From Streptomyces gobiensis (GTDB lineage Bacteria; Actinomycetota; Actinomycetes; Streptomycetales; Streptomycetaceae): a stretch of DNA of 64,000 nt. Positions within the stretch are counted from its first letter, which is position 1; each line of letters opens with the position of its first letter. Where the stretch lies: contig NZ_CP086120.1 of assembly GCF_021216675.1 (NCBI RefSeq), positions 4,648,501 through 4,712,500 on the forward strand. The letters are read 5' to 3'. Below are positions 54,362 to 63,319 of the stretch, one piece after another. A program made the translations under genes and the position numbers. Below the pieces are notes generated by a model. That model did no database searches and had not been told where the DNA came from. It worked only from the letters and a program-made list of their open reading frames with translations.

Positions 54362-55891
54362 TCAGATGTCGCGGAAGGTCTCGATCTGCGCGCCCACCGA
54401 GTTCAGCCGCTCGGCGAGGTCCTCATAGCCGCGGTTGATGACATACACATTGCGCAGCACCGAGGTGCCCTCGGCGGCCATCATCGCCAGCAGCACCACC
54501 ACCGCCGGGCGTAGCGCGGGCGGGCACATCATCTCTGCCGCCCGCCACCGGGTCGGCCCCTCCACCAGTACCCGGTGCGGATCGAGGAGTTGCAGCCGGC
54601 CGCCGAGCCTGCCCAGGTCGGTCAGGTAGATGGCGCGGTTGTCGTAGACCCAGTCGTGGATCAGCGTCGAGCCGTACGCGGTCGCGGCGATGGCCGCGAA
54701 GAACGGCACATTGTCGATGTTGAGGCCGGGGAACGGCATCGGGTGGATCTTGTCGATCGGCGCTTCGAGCTTGGAGGGGCGGACCGTCAGATCAACCAGC
54801 CGGGTCCGGCCGTTGTCAGCCGGGTACTCCGCGGTCCGGTCGTGGTCGAGGCCCATTTCCTCCAGCACGGCCAGCTCGATCTCCATAAACTCCACCGGCA
54901 CCCGGCGGATCGTCAGCTCCGATTGGGTGACGACCGCCGCGGCGAGCAGGCTCATCGCCTCGACCGGGTCCTCGGAGGGTGAGTAGTCGACATCGACGTC
55001 GATGTTCGCGACCCCGTGCACGGTCAGCGTGGTGGTGCCGATTCCCTCGACCTGGACGCCCAGCTGCTCCAGGAAGAAGCAAAGGTCCTGGACCATGTAG
55101 TTGGACGAGGCGTTGCGGATGACCGTTACTCCGCTGTGGCGGGCGGCGGCCAGCAGCGCGTTCTCGGTGACCGTGTCCCCGCGCTCGGTCAGCACGATCG
55201 GCCGTGTGGGTGAGATCGCGCGGTCCACAGCAGCGTGGTACGTCCCCTCGGTTGCCGTGACCTCGAGGCCGAAGCGGCGCAGTGCCTGCATATGCGGCTC
55301 GACGGTACGGGTGCCGAGGTCGCAGCCGCCCGCGTAGGGAATCCGGAAGTTGTCCATCCGGTGCAGCAGCGGGCCCAGGAACATGATGATGGACCGGGTG
55401 CGGCGGGCCGCGTCCGCGTCGATGCTGGCCAAATCGAGCTCGGCCGATGGTGTGATCTCCAGATCGGTGCCCTCGTTGATCCAGCGCGCCCGGACACCGA
55501 TGGACCCGAGCACTTCCAGGATCCGGAAGACCTCCTCGATACGGGCGACTCGGCGCAGGACCGTACGGCCCGAGTTGAGCAGTGACGCACACAGCAGTGC
55601 GACACAGGCGTTCTTGCTCGTCTTGACGTCGATGCTGCCCGACAGCTGGCGTCCGCCCACCACCCGCAGATGCATCGGACCGGAGTACCCCAGCGAGACG
55701 ATCTCACTGTCCAGAGCTTCACCAATACGGGCGATCATCTCAAGACTGATGTTTTGATTGCCGCGCTCAATCCGGTTGACGGCGCTCTGGCTGGTGCCGA
55801 GTGCCTCCGCGAGCTGTGATTGAGTCCAGCCGCGGTGCTGGCGAGCGTCCCTGATGAGCTGTCCGATACGTACGAGGTAGTCGTCAGTCAT
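54362..55891 (-). CDS. murA: UDP-GlcNAc 1-carboxyvinyltransferase with N-terminal HTH
   Basis: A 509-residue fusion. Residues ~1-65 are an XRE helix-turn-helix (IGQLIRDARQHRGWTQSQLAEALGTSQSAVNRIERGNQNISLEMIARI). Then a complete MurA/EPSP-type transferase (~75-505): GRQLSGSIDVKTSKNACVALLCASLL (Lys-Asn pair), YAGGCDLGTRTVEPHMQAL with the catalytic Cys, and a second EPSP barrel ending in VINRGYEDLAERLNSVGAQIE. It adds enolpyruvate to UDP-GlcNAc in peptidoglycan synthesis. S. coelicolor carries a comparable HTH-MurA near acnA (memory). A palindrome in its own promoter suggests autoregulation. Confidence 0.92.
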   Translation of the reverse strand: MTDDYLVRIGQLIRDARQHRGWTQSQLAEALGTSQSAVNRIERGNQNISLEMIARIGEALDSEIVSLGYSGPMHLRVVGGRQLSGSIDVKTSKNACVALLCASLLNSGRTVLRRVARIEEVFRILEVLGSIGVRARWINEGTDLEITPSAELDLASIDADAARRTRSIIMFLGPLLHRMDNFRIPYAGGCDLGTRTVEPHMQALRRFGLEVTATEGTYHAAVDRAISPTRPIVLTERGDTVTENALLAAARHSGVTVIRNASSNYMVQDLCFFLEQLGVQVEGIGTTTLTVHGVANIDVDVDYSPSEDPVEAMSLLAAAVVTQSELTIRRVPVEFMEIELAVLEEMGLDHDRTAEYPADNGRTRLVDLTVRPSKLEAPIDKIHPMPFPGLNIDNVPFFAAIAATAYGSTLIHDWVYDNRAIYLTDLGRLGGRLQLLDPHRVLVEGPTRWRAAEMMCPPALRPAVVVLLAMMAAEGTSVLRNVYVINRGYEDLAERLNSVGAQIETFRDI

Positions 55892-55903
55892 GAGTATGAC
55901 TCT

Positions 55904-55919
55904 ATCTCAGATATGAGAT
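55904..55919. promoter_or_regulatory. palindrome upstream of the HTH-MurA gene
   Basis: ATCTCA-GATA-TGAGAT is a perfect 6-4-6 inverted repeat, 13-28 bases before the murA start, in an AT-rich patch. Its place fits the operator of the fused XRE domain. Confidence 0.65.
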
Positions 55920-56169
55920 GTATCCGCATGTGAGGAGGGCGTCTAATGGGCTATTCGGGTGGTACGTGGCCAATTTCGGGGCGTGCAGGGCAAGTCGACC
56001 GCCGCGTATGCGGGGCGCACAACCCATTGCCATGCCTCTGTCCAGCGCCCCTTTCATGGTCGCTTACGCCCGCCCGGCGTCAAGTTCGGCCTGCGCTCCT
56101 CCCGGCGACCCCTGTGGCGCAAGCGGGCCGGTAAGGTCAACGACGCAGTCCGTTGGGGAAGGGGGCGCG

Positions 56170-57003
56170 ATGTCAGCTGGCCGCGGGCGGCTGTGCGCAG
56201 TCAGTGACCTGCATGTGTCGTACAGCGAGAACCGGCCCATCGTCGAAGCGCTGCGACCGCGGTCCGATGACGACTGGCTCCTGGTCGCGGGTGACGTCGC
56301 CGACACGGTGGCTGATATCGAGTGGGCGCTCAGGGTGTTGAAGGACCGCTTCCGGACGGTGGTCTGGGTGCCGGGCAATCACGAACTCTGGACACCCCGC
56401 ACCGATGTGGTGCGGCTGCGCGGGGTGGAGCGCTACCTCCATCTGGTGGAACTGTGCCGCCGCCTGGGCGTGCTGACGCCGGAGGACCCCTATCCGGTGT
56501 GGCGGGGACGGGGCGGGCCGGTCACGATCGCGCCGCTGTTCCTGCTGTACGACTACACCTTCCGGGTCGACGGGGTGCTGACCAAGCAAGAGTCGCTGCG
56601 GCGCGCGTACGAGGCGGGGGTCGTGTGCACCGACGAGCATCTGCTGCACCCCGACCCCTACGCAAGCCGGGACGACTGGTGCCGGGCCAGGGTCGCGGAG
56701 ACCGAGAAGCGGCTCGCCGCGTGTGCCCCGGACGCGCCGCCGGTGCTGATCAACCACTGGCCGCTGGTGCGCGAGCCGACCCGGGTACTGCGCTTTCCCG
56801 AGTTCGCCCAGTGGTGCGGCACCGAGCTCACCGCCGACTGGCACCGGCGCTTCAACGCCGCCGCCGTGGTCTACGGCCATCTGCACATACCCCGGTCCAC
56901 GGTCTACGACGGGGTGCCGTTCGAGGAGGTCTCGCTCGGCTACCCGCGCGAGTGGAGAGCCCGCGCGACCCGGCCCGAGCTTCCCCGGGTCATTCTGTCC
57001 TGA
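56170..57003 (+). CDS. metallophosphoesterase
   Basis: A 277-residue calcineurin-type phosphoesterase: metal motifs VSDLHVSYSENRP (DxH), LLVAGDVADTV (GDxxD), WVPGNHELW (GNHE), VLINHWPL (His) and VYGHLHIP (GHxH). Dinuclear metal hydrolase; substrate unknown (nucleotides, phosphodiesters or proteins). ATG 56170 (MSAGRG) was chosen; a far longer reading from ~55,918 overlaps the murA promoter and is not supported. GGGGG before the start. Confidence 0.88.
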   Translation: MSAGRGRLCAVSDLHVSYSENRPIVEALRPRSDDDWLLVAGDVADTVADIEWALRVLKDRFRTVVWVPGNHELWTPRTDVVRLRGVERYLHLVELCRRLGVLTPEDPYPVWRGRGGPVTIAPLFLLYDYTFRVDGVLTKQESLRRAYEAGVVCTDEHLLHPDPYASRDDWCRARVAETEKRLAACAPDAPPVLINHWPLVREPTRVLRFPEFAQWCGTELTADWHRRFNAAAVVYGHLHIPRSTVYDGVPFEEVSLGYPREWRARATRPELPRVILS

Positions 57004-57051
57004 GACTGTCCTGAGGAGGACGCGACCGGCGAAGCTCACCCGGACCACGGA

Positions 57052-58311
57052 TCAGACCAGGCCGTGGGCCCTCTGCGACCGCCGTGACAGCGAGTCGATG
57101 ACCACGGCGGCGAGCAGGACACTACCGGTGATCATGAACTGTACGGCGGTCTGGATGCCCAGGAGGGCCATACCCGAGGCGATCGACTGGATGACCAGCA
57201 TGCCGAGCAGCGCGGACCAGGTGGAGCCGCGCCCGCCGAAAAGGCTGGTGCCGCCGATGACGGCCGCCGCGATGGCCATCATCAGCAGCATGCCGGAGCC
57301 CGAGGTCTGGCTCGCCGAGGTGATCCGCGAGGCCAGGAACAGTCCACCGATCGCGGCCATCGTGCCGGACACCATGAATACCGAGATCCGCACCCACACC
57401 ACATTGATGCCGGCGCGGCGAGCCGCCTCGACACCGCCGCCGAGGGCGAAGATCTTCCGCCCGTAGGGGGTGCGGTGCAGAAGCAAGTCCAGGCTGACAA
57501 CGACCAGGAGAAAGATCAGCAGGGCGAGTGGCAGACCCTGGAACCGGTTGAGCGTGTAGGCGGCGGCAAACGCGATCACCGCGAGCACACCCGTGCGCAC
57601 AGCGATCTCGCTGAGCGGCCGACAGGGCACACCGAGGGTCTTGCGGCGCAGTCCGCCCAGGCAGGAAGAGAGGAAGAAAATGGCCACGCTGACCGCGGCC
57701 AGGCCGTAAGCGGCGGCGATATCGTCGAAGTAGAGGCTGGTCAGGCGAGCGACCAGACCCTCGTCGTCCAGGTTGATGGTGCCCCGGGTGCCCAGCACGT
57801 AGAGCATCAGACCGTTCCAGCCCAGCAGCCCCGCGAGGGTGACGACGAACGCGGGTACGCCGATCCTGGCGAAGAAGAACCCGTGGACCGCTCCGACCGC
57901 CGTTCCGGAGAGCACCGCGACCATGACCGCCAGCCATTCCGCCATGCCCTGATGCACGTTCAGCACGGCGAACGCAGCCGCCGCGAGGCCGCTGACCGAG
58001 CCCACCGACAGGTCGATCTCACCGATCAGCAGGACGAAGACGACGCCGACCGCGATCAGGCCCGTGCCGACGATGTCCACACTGAGGTTGGACAGATTGC
58101 GCGGCGTGAGGAATCTGTCGTTGAGCAGCTGGAAGATGACCCAGATCACGATGAGGCCGAGGACGACCGGGACGGAGCCCAGTTCGCCGCCGCGCAGCCT
58201 GCGCAGAAACTCCCTGAGGTAGCCCCTGAAGCCCTGCTCGCGCACGAGCAGACGGGGGTCGACGGGTCTGGGCACGGCGCCGGCGCCGCCGTCTGTCCTG
58301 GTGGGATTCAC
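57052..58311 (-). CDS. xylH: xylose-type ABC sugar transporter permease
   Basis: A 419-residue branched-type permease with about ten TM helices: signature GVPAFVVTLAGLLGWNGLMLYVLGTRGTINL and ALGGGVEAARRAGINVVWVRISVFMVSGTMAAIGGLFLASR, and a C-terminal loop RGSTWSALLGMLVIQSIASGMALLGIQ. Pattern is that of the xylose/ribose permease group (XylH). Overlaps the ATP-binding gene by 4 bases. Third gene of the operon in transcription order. Confidence 0.9.
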   Translation of the reverse strand: MNPTRTDGGAGAVPRPVDPRLLVREQGFRGYLREFLRRLRGGELGSVPVVLGLIVIWVIFQLLNDRFLTPRNLSNLSVDIVGTGLIAVGVVFVLLIGEIDLSVGSVSGLAAAAFAVLNVHQGMAEWLAVMVAVLSGTAVGAVHGFFFARIGVPAFVVTLAGLLGWNGLMLYVLGTRGTINLDDEGLVARLTSLYFDDIAAAYGLAAVSVAIFFLSSCLGGLRRKTLGVPCRPLSEIAVRTGVLAVIAFAAAYTLNRFQGLPLALLIFLLVVVSLDLLLHRTPYGRKIFALGGGVEAARRAGINVVWVRISVFMVSGTMAAIGGLFLASRITSASQTSGSGMLLMMAIAAAVIGGTSLFGGRGSTWSALLGMLVIQSIASGMALLGIQTAVQFMITGSVLLAAVVIDSLSRRSQRAHGLV

Positions 58312-59111
58312 GTTCTTGGATGCCCCTGTCCTGATCGCCCTTCCCCCGGGCGCTCCGCGCGTCGCGTCGCGGTGTTGTCCGCGGCGCCGGTGATGGAGGA
58401 AATGATCGCTTCCTGGGAGGTGGTCCGCACATCGAAGAATCCGTTGTTCCGGCCGAGGTACAGCACCGCGGCCCGGTCCGCGACGGCCTTGATGTTGGCC
58501 ATGTTGTGGCTGATGAGCATCACCCCGAGTCCGCGTTCACGCAGCTGCTCGATGAGATCGAGAACATGGGTGGTCTGCTGGATCCCCAGGGCGGCGGTTG
58601 GCTCGTCCAGGATGACGACCTTGGGTTCGCCGAGGAGTGAGCGGGAGATCGCGACTGTCTGCCGCTGGCCTCCGGACAGAGCGGCGACGGGGCTGCGCAC
58701 GTTGGGGATGCGGATCGACAGGGTGTCCAGCAACTCCCGGGTGCGGCGCTCCATCTCCACCTCGTCGAGGATCCCGAACCTGCGGATCTCACAGCCGAGG
58801 AAGAGGTTGCCGACGACATCCAGGTTTTCGCACAGCGCCAGATCCTGGTAGACGGTCGCGATGCCAAGGCTCTGGGCATCGCGGGGCCGGTTGATCTGGA
58901 CGGTGCGGCCCTCCCACTCGATGACGCCCTCGTCCGCGGGGCCGACACCCGCCAGCACCTTGGCGAGGGTGGACTTGCCGGCGCCGTTGTCGCCCACGAG
59001 CGCGACGACCTCACCCGGATGGAGCTCCAGCTCGACGTCCGAGAGCGCCTGGACCACACCGAACCGCTTGGAGACTCCGCGCAACGCCACCAGGGGAGTC
59101 GTTGACCTCAT
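58308..59111 (-). CDS. xylG: single-domain sugar ABC ATP-binding protein (XylG-like)
   Basis: A 267-residue ABC ATPase: Walker A LVGDNGAGKSTLAKVL, signature VAALSGGQRQTVAISRSL, Walker B VVILDEPTAALG, H-loop VMLISHNMANIKAV. Sugar CUT2 transporters usually have two ABC domains in one ~500-residue protein; this one has a single domain and is half size. It must act as a homodimer, as in FrcA-type systems. Confidence 0.9.
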   Translation of the reverse strand: MRSTTPLVALRGVSKRFGVVQALSDVELELHPGEVVALVGDNGAGKSTLAKVLAGVGPADEGVIEWEGRTVQINRPRDAQSLGIATVYQDLALCENLDVVGNLFLGCEIRRFGILDEVEMERRTRELLDTLSIRIPNVRSPVAALSGGQRQTVAISRSLLGEPKVVILDEPTAALGIQQTTHVLDLIEQLRERGLGVMLISHNMANIKAVADRAAVLYLGRNNGFFDVRTTSQEAIISSITGAADNTATRRAERPGEGRSGQGHPRT

Positions 59112-59144
59112 CTCCTTACTCCTTCGCCGCCGGGCCGCCCGGTA

Positions 59145-60251
59145 CTACCCGGTGAGTCCGGCCTTCTCGCAGGCGGACTTGAGCTTCGGGGGGCAGATCT
59201 GATCGATCGTGTAGAGGCCGTCCCTGACGACGGTCTCGTTGATGTTGTCGACGGTCAGCGGGATCGGGGTGATCAGGACAGCCGGAACGTCCGTGGCGGT
59301 GGCATTGCTGACCTCGTCTTCGGCGATGTCGTCGAGCTTGTCGCCACGGCCCAGCGCGATGGCCATTTCGGCGGCGGCGTGGGCCTCTGGTCTGTAGGGC
59401 TTGTAGACGCTCATGTACTGCTCGCCCGCGACGATGCGCTGCACGCCCGCGAGTTCGGCATCCTGGCCGGTGACGGGGGGCAGTGGCCGGACATTGCTGG
59501 CCTTGAGGGCGGAGATGACGCCGGAGGCGACACCGTCGTTGGCGGCGTAGACGCCGTCGATGCCGTTGGCGCCCAGGGCGGAGATGGCGCCGGTCATGTT
59601 GGTGTGGGCGTTCGACGGCTTCCACTCGGCGGTGTCATATGACTTGCCGATCTTCACCCTGCCCTGGAGGACGGAGAGTGCGCCCTTCTTGTATTCGGCC
59701 GCGTTCGGGTCGGTCGGGGCGCCGTTCATCATGACGATCTGTCCGTCGTCCGCGTTGTCACCCAGGGCCTCGAGGAGTGCCTTGCCCTGGATTCTGCCGA
59801 CCCGCTCGTTGTCGAACGAGGTGTAGGCCGAGATCGGGCCCTCGGCGAGGCGGTCGTAGGAGAGGACCGGGATGTTCGCTTCGTTCGCCCTCTTGACCGA
59901 GGAGCTGATCGACCTGGAGTCGACGGGGTCGAGGATGAGGACCTTGACCCCCTTGGTGATCATGGAGGCTACCTGCCGCTGCTGAGTATCCGCGCTCTGC
60001 CTGGCGTTGGCGTACTCAACCGTGCAGCCGTCACACAACTCCTTGATCTTCTTCTCGATCAGGGGCCTGTCGAATTCCTCGTAGCGGAAGGTCTGATTTT
60101 CAGGGAGCAGCAGGCCGACGCTGAAACCGTCCGGGTCAGGGGTGGTCCCGCCCGGAGGGCCGGACTCGCCGGCCTTCCCGCAGGCGGCAAGGGTGACGGC
60201 CATGGATACCGCGGCCACAACGAGGGTGGTGCGCATCCGGCAGGCAGTCAT
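59145..60251 (-). CDS. xylF: sugar ABC transporter substrate-binding lipoprotein (XylF-like)
   Basis: A 368-residue exported lipoprotein. Signal with lipobox LAACG (Cys ~25) after MTACRMRTTLVVAAVSMAVTLAAC. Mature part is a periplasmic-binding protein of the xylose type: FSVGLLLPENQTFRYEEFDRPLIEKKIKELC, VKVLILDPVDSRSISSSVKRANEANIPVLSYDRLAEGP, and NDGVASGVISALKASNVRPLPPVTGQDAELAGVQRIVAGEQYMSVYKP. First gene of the transporter operon. ATG 60251 has GAGAGGACC upstream. Confidence 0.93.
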   Translation of the reverse strand: MTACRMRTTLVVAAVSMAVTLAACGKAGESGPPGGTTPDPDGFSVGLLLPENQTFRYEEFDRPLIEKKIKELCDGCTVEYANARQSADTQQRQVASMITKGVKVLILDPVDSRSISSSVKRANEANIPVLSYDRLAEGPISAYTSFDNERVGRIQGKALLEALGDNADDGQIVMMNGAPTDPNAAEYKKGALSVLQGRVKIGKSYDTAEWKPSNAHTNMTGAISALGANGIDGVYAANDGVASGVISALKASNVRPLPPVTGQDAELAGVQRIVAGEQYMSVYKPYRPEAHAAAEMAIALGRGDKLDDIAEDEVSNATATDVPAVLITPIPLTVDNINETVVRDGLYTIDQICPPKLKSACEKAGLTG

Positions 60252-60410
60252 CCGAGGGTCCTCTCTGACCCGTTTTACGAGTATTGTGGCGGTCACTCGA
60301 TGCCAGGATAGATCGGATGAAGTGCGGCAGCTCACAGCCGCCGTCAGGGGGCGCCGCATGACGCCGCACCGTGATGCGGCGGGGCGGGGGTAGTCCGCTG
60401 GCGGTGCGGC

Positions 60411-62957
60411 TCAGGACGGGCTGGGCCCGGTGTCCGCTCGGACGGGCTCACGCGAGGGCAGGGCGACCTCACCCCACACCTGCTTGCCGCCGCTGAGCGG
60501 CACCGAACCCCAGGACGCCGACATCGCCTCGACGAGCAGGATGCCCCGGCCGCCGGTGGCCTCCCAGTCAGGAGCCGCCGGCTTGGCAGGTGCGCGCGGC
60601 GATGTGTCGCTCACCGCGACCCGTAGCCGGTCCCCGGCGAGCGTGAGTCCGAGGTGAACCTGGCCCTGGGTGTGCACCAGGGCGTTGGTTACCAGTTCGG
60701 AGACCACCAGCAGGATCGCGTCGACCTCCTCCGTCACTCCCCAGGAGCGCAGGGTGCGTGCGGTGAAGCGGCGTGCGTGCATGACGGCGTCGGGCAGTCG
60801 CCACACCGTCCAGCTGGCCCGGATCGGCTTGACCTTCATCCCGTCGTAGCGCAGGAGCAGCAGTGCTACATCGTCGTCGCGCCGGATGGCGCCGCCGAGC
60901 AGCTCATCGGCCACCCGCTCGGCGTTGGACGGATCGGCGGCGGAGAGTACGTCGCACGCGCGGCGCATGCCGTCCTCCAGATGGAGGCTCGCGGACTCGA
61001 CCAGGCCGTCCGTCAGCAGGGTGAGAACCGTGCCGGGGGCCAGGCCCACCGCGGTCATGGGAAACTCCGCGTCCGCGAGCACCCCCAGCGGGGGGCCGCC
61101 CTCGATCACCACCTCCTCGGTGCTGCCGTCCGGGTGGCGCAGCAGCGGCGGCATATGTCCCGCCCGGACGAACCAGGCGTTGCCCTCCTCCATGTCCAGC
61201 GCGACATAGCAGCAGGTGGCGAACAGGTCGGTTTCCATGCCGATGAGCAGGCGATTGGCATGGGAGACGACGACGTCGGGCGGGTGGCCCTCCACGGCAT
61301 AGGCCCTGATCGCCGTGCGCATCTGACCCATGATCGTCGCAGCAGCGGCGCTGTGCCCCTGTACGTCCCCGATGACCAGGGCCACATGGCCGTCGGAGAG
61401 CGGTACCACGTCGTACCAGTCGCCGCCCACTTCGAGTCCCACCGTCGCAGGCAGATAGCGGGCGACGGCCACAGCTCCGGGCAGCACCGGAAGGGTGCGG
61501 GGCAGCAGGGTGCGCTGGAGCATGGTGGCGAGCTCGTGCTCGGCGTCGGACGCACGGGTGCGGACCAGGGCCTGCCCCACCAGACCCGCGGTCGCGGCCA
61601 GCAGGGACCGTTCCTCGGGGTCGAACTTGTGCGGCTCATCCCAGCCGACCACGCACGCGCCGACCACCCGCCCGTCGGACGGGAGAGGCAGGATGGCGAG
61701 ACCGCCGGGGCCGATACCGGCGAGAGCGGGTTCGAAGGCGGTGCCCGCGGGCCACAGGCTGGCATGCTCCTCGCGCAGCGCGGCCTTCAGGGTGGGCAGG
61801 GCGCGGGTCGGCACATCGGGCCATTCGGTCCGCCATTCGGCCCGCCAGGTCTCCGGCCAGGCACCCGGTTCGGGTGGGTCGAGGGCGGTGACCACCAGCC
61901 GGTCGGCCTCGAGCTCGGCGAGCGCCACCCGATCGGCTCCCAGCGGGTGGCGCAGGGCTGTGACCGCCACCCGGCTGACGTCCCGGATGGTCATCGCGGT
62001 GGCCAGGGTGGCGGACAGCCGCTGTACCCTCGACACCTCGTCCTCGCTGGGCCGCAGATGCGAGGCATCGGTGATCATGGCCAGGACCCGCTCCGGCCTG
62101 TCGAGGGCGTCGGTCAGCACCCGGAAGCGCAGCCGCAGCCAGCGCAGCTCGCCGCTGGGCCGGCGGATGCGGAACTCCAGTTCCCGGCCACTGGAGCTCG
62201 AATGGCCCGGCTCGACGATGGACATGAGCGCGGGAGTGTCGTCCGGCACGGTGTGCGCGAGCAGGGTTTCCACGCGTCCGTCAAAGTCGTCCTCGGCGAT
62301 GTCGAGCAGCTCGAGCGCCCCCGTGTCCGCGTCGATCCGCCCGGTGCTCAGCACCAGGGTGAACGATCCGACGCGGACGCGGCTCAGGTCGGGGCCCAGT
62401 ACGGACCGAAGCGGTGGCTGGCCGGTGGCCTGGACACCGATCACTTTCTCATCCACTTCGATCCGTACGGCGACCTGGTCGGCGTAGAGCTCCAGGAAGT
62501 TGCGCCGCTCGGCGTCGAAGCCGTCGCCGGCGTTGTCCACGACGACCAGGCAGCCCAGCTGTCTGCTGTCCACTCCCAGTGGCAGCGCGCCCAGCGAAAC
62601 GCCGGCCGGCAGCGTGCCCATGCCGCTCTCGCGGTAGTCGGCGAGCTCGGCGGAGTTCAACCACAGGGGCCGGCCGGTACGGATGGCCTCGGCGGCGGGG
62701 GAGCGGCCGGAGAGGGCACATCGAGACGGCAGCTCGTACAAGGGGCCCGGTTCCCCGACCGCCTGGGTCAGAAGCAGCTCACCGGCCTCTTCGTCCCGCA
62801 CATAGACGGCGGCCAGCGCCGCTCCGGCGAACACCAGGACCTGCTTCGCCACGGCCTGCAGCGCTTCGGCGGCCGATATCGACTGTCCCGACCGCCGGTC
62901 CCGCCCGCGATCTCGGGGCTCCCACCCGGGCGCCGCATTCGCCGGACGTTTCGCCAT
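60411..62957 (-). CDS. SpoIIE-type protein phosphatase with GAF, PAS and HATPase domains
   Basis: An 848-residue signalling protein. GAF (~25-175), PAS (~190-315; RVRVGSFTLVLSTGRIDADTGALELLDIAEDDF), second GAF (~330-475), PP2C/SpoIIE phosphatase (~490-705) with LPATVGLEVGGDWYDVVPLSDGHVALVIGDVQGHSAAAATIMGQMR and LLTDGLVE, then a C-terminal histidine-kinase-like ATPase (~715-835) with LVVSELVTNALVHTQG. Such enzymes control anti-sigma/anti-anti-sigma partner switching in Streptomyces. No membrane segment. Signal and partner unknown. Confidence 0.92.
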   Translation of the reverse strand: MAKRPANAAPGWEPRDRGRDRRSGQSISAAEALQAVAKQVLVFAGAALAAVYVRDEEAGELLLTQAVGEPGPLYELPSRCALSGRSPAAEAIRTGRPLWLNSAELADYRESGMGTLPAGVSLGALPLGVDSRQLGCLVVVDNAGDGFDAERRNFLELYADQVAVRIEVDEKVIGVQATGQPPLRSVLGPDLSRVRVGSFTLVLSTGRIDADTGALELLDIAEDDFDGRVETLLAHTVPDDTPALMSIVEPGHSSSSGRELEFRIRRPSGELRWLRLRFRVLTDALDRPERVLAMITDASHLRPSEDEVSRVQRLSATLATAMTIRDVSRVAVTALRHPLGADRVALAELEADRLVVTALDPPEPGAWPETWRAEWRTEWPDVPTRALPTLKAALREEHASLWPAGTAFEPALAGIGPGGLAILPLPSDGRVVGACVVGWDEPHKFDPEERSLLAATAGLVGQALVRTRASDAEHELATMLQRTLLPRTLPVLPGAVAVARYLPATVGLEVGGDWYDVVPLSDGHVALVIGDVQGHSAAAATIMGQMRTAIRAYAVEGHPPDVVVSHANRLLIGMETDLFATCCYVALDMEEGNAWFVRAGHMPPLLRHPDGSTEEVVIEGGPPLGVLADAEFPMTAVGLAPGTVLTLLTDGLVESASLHLEDGMRRACDVLSAADPSNAERVADELLGGAIRRDDDVALLLLRYDGMKVKPIRASWTVWRLPDAVMHARRFTARTLRSWGVTEEVDAILLVVSELVTNALVHTQGQVHLGLTLAGDRLRVAVSDTSPRAPAKPAAPDWEATGGRGILLVEAMSASWGSVPLSGGKQVWGEVALPSREPVRADTGPSPS

Positions 62958-63168
62958 CCCATCGCCTCCGACCCGTCATCGCGCGAGGCTCTTCCAGCGT
63001 AAGCAAGAGAGCCGCAGGGTGGGGATGGTGTGCGCATCTGATCAGAGTTCCCCGAGCCGGGACCGTGCCGGGTGGGATTCGTGTATACGGGCCACGGGCC
63101 GGCGGCTGCATCCATCACGGCATGGAGGCGGACCAGGGCATGACCGGGCAGCGGCGATGTACTAGAGT
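62958..63168. other. intergenic region between SpoIIE-type and acnA genes
   Basis: Divergent promoter region of about 360 bp in total (to 63,319). This left part carries no recognised element apart from the starts of the two promoters; the specific sites are listed separately. Confidence 0.5.
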
Positions 63169-63186
63169 TATCTCGACATCGAGATA
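63169..63186. promoter_or_regulatory. 18-bp perfect palindrome upstream of acnA
   Basis: TATCTCGACATCGAGATA is a perfect palindrome (8-2-8), about 150 bp before the acnA start, next to a TACTAGAGT stretch that could be a -10. Likely operator of a dimeric repressor; the regulator is not named by the sequence. Confidence 0.72.
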
Positions 63187-63218
63187 TCTGCCGAGAGGTG
63201 TATCGCCGCCGCAATTGC

Positions 63219-63247
63219 TTAGGTAAGCCTAACTTAGGCTCACCTTA
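63219..63247. promoter_or_regulatory. two overlapping iron-box-like (DmdR/IdeR) sites
   Basis: TTAGGTAAGCCTAACTTAG (63219-63237) and CTAACTTAGGCTCACCTTA (63229-63247) each match about 14 of 19 positions of the iron-box consensus TTAGGTTAGGCTCACCTAA. They lie 73-100 bases before the acnA GTG. Consistent with iron-dependent control of aconitase. Confidence 0.7.
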
Positions 63248-63319
63248 GCGGATGGGCAAGGTCCTGTGACGGCAGGATCGCGGTGGTACGCGCGAATTCA
63301 TGCATTGAAGGAGACTGTC

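Noticed and set aside
55918..56169. Upstream extension of the metallophosphoesterase
   Set aside because: It runs into the HTH-MurA promoter and palindrome, has no conserved sequence, and the ATG at 56170 directly precedes the first metal motif.
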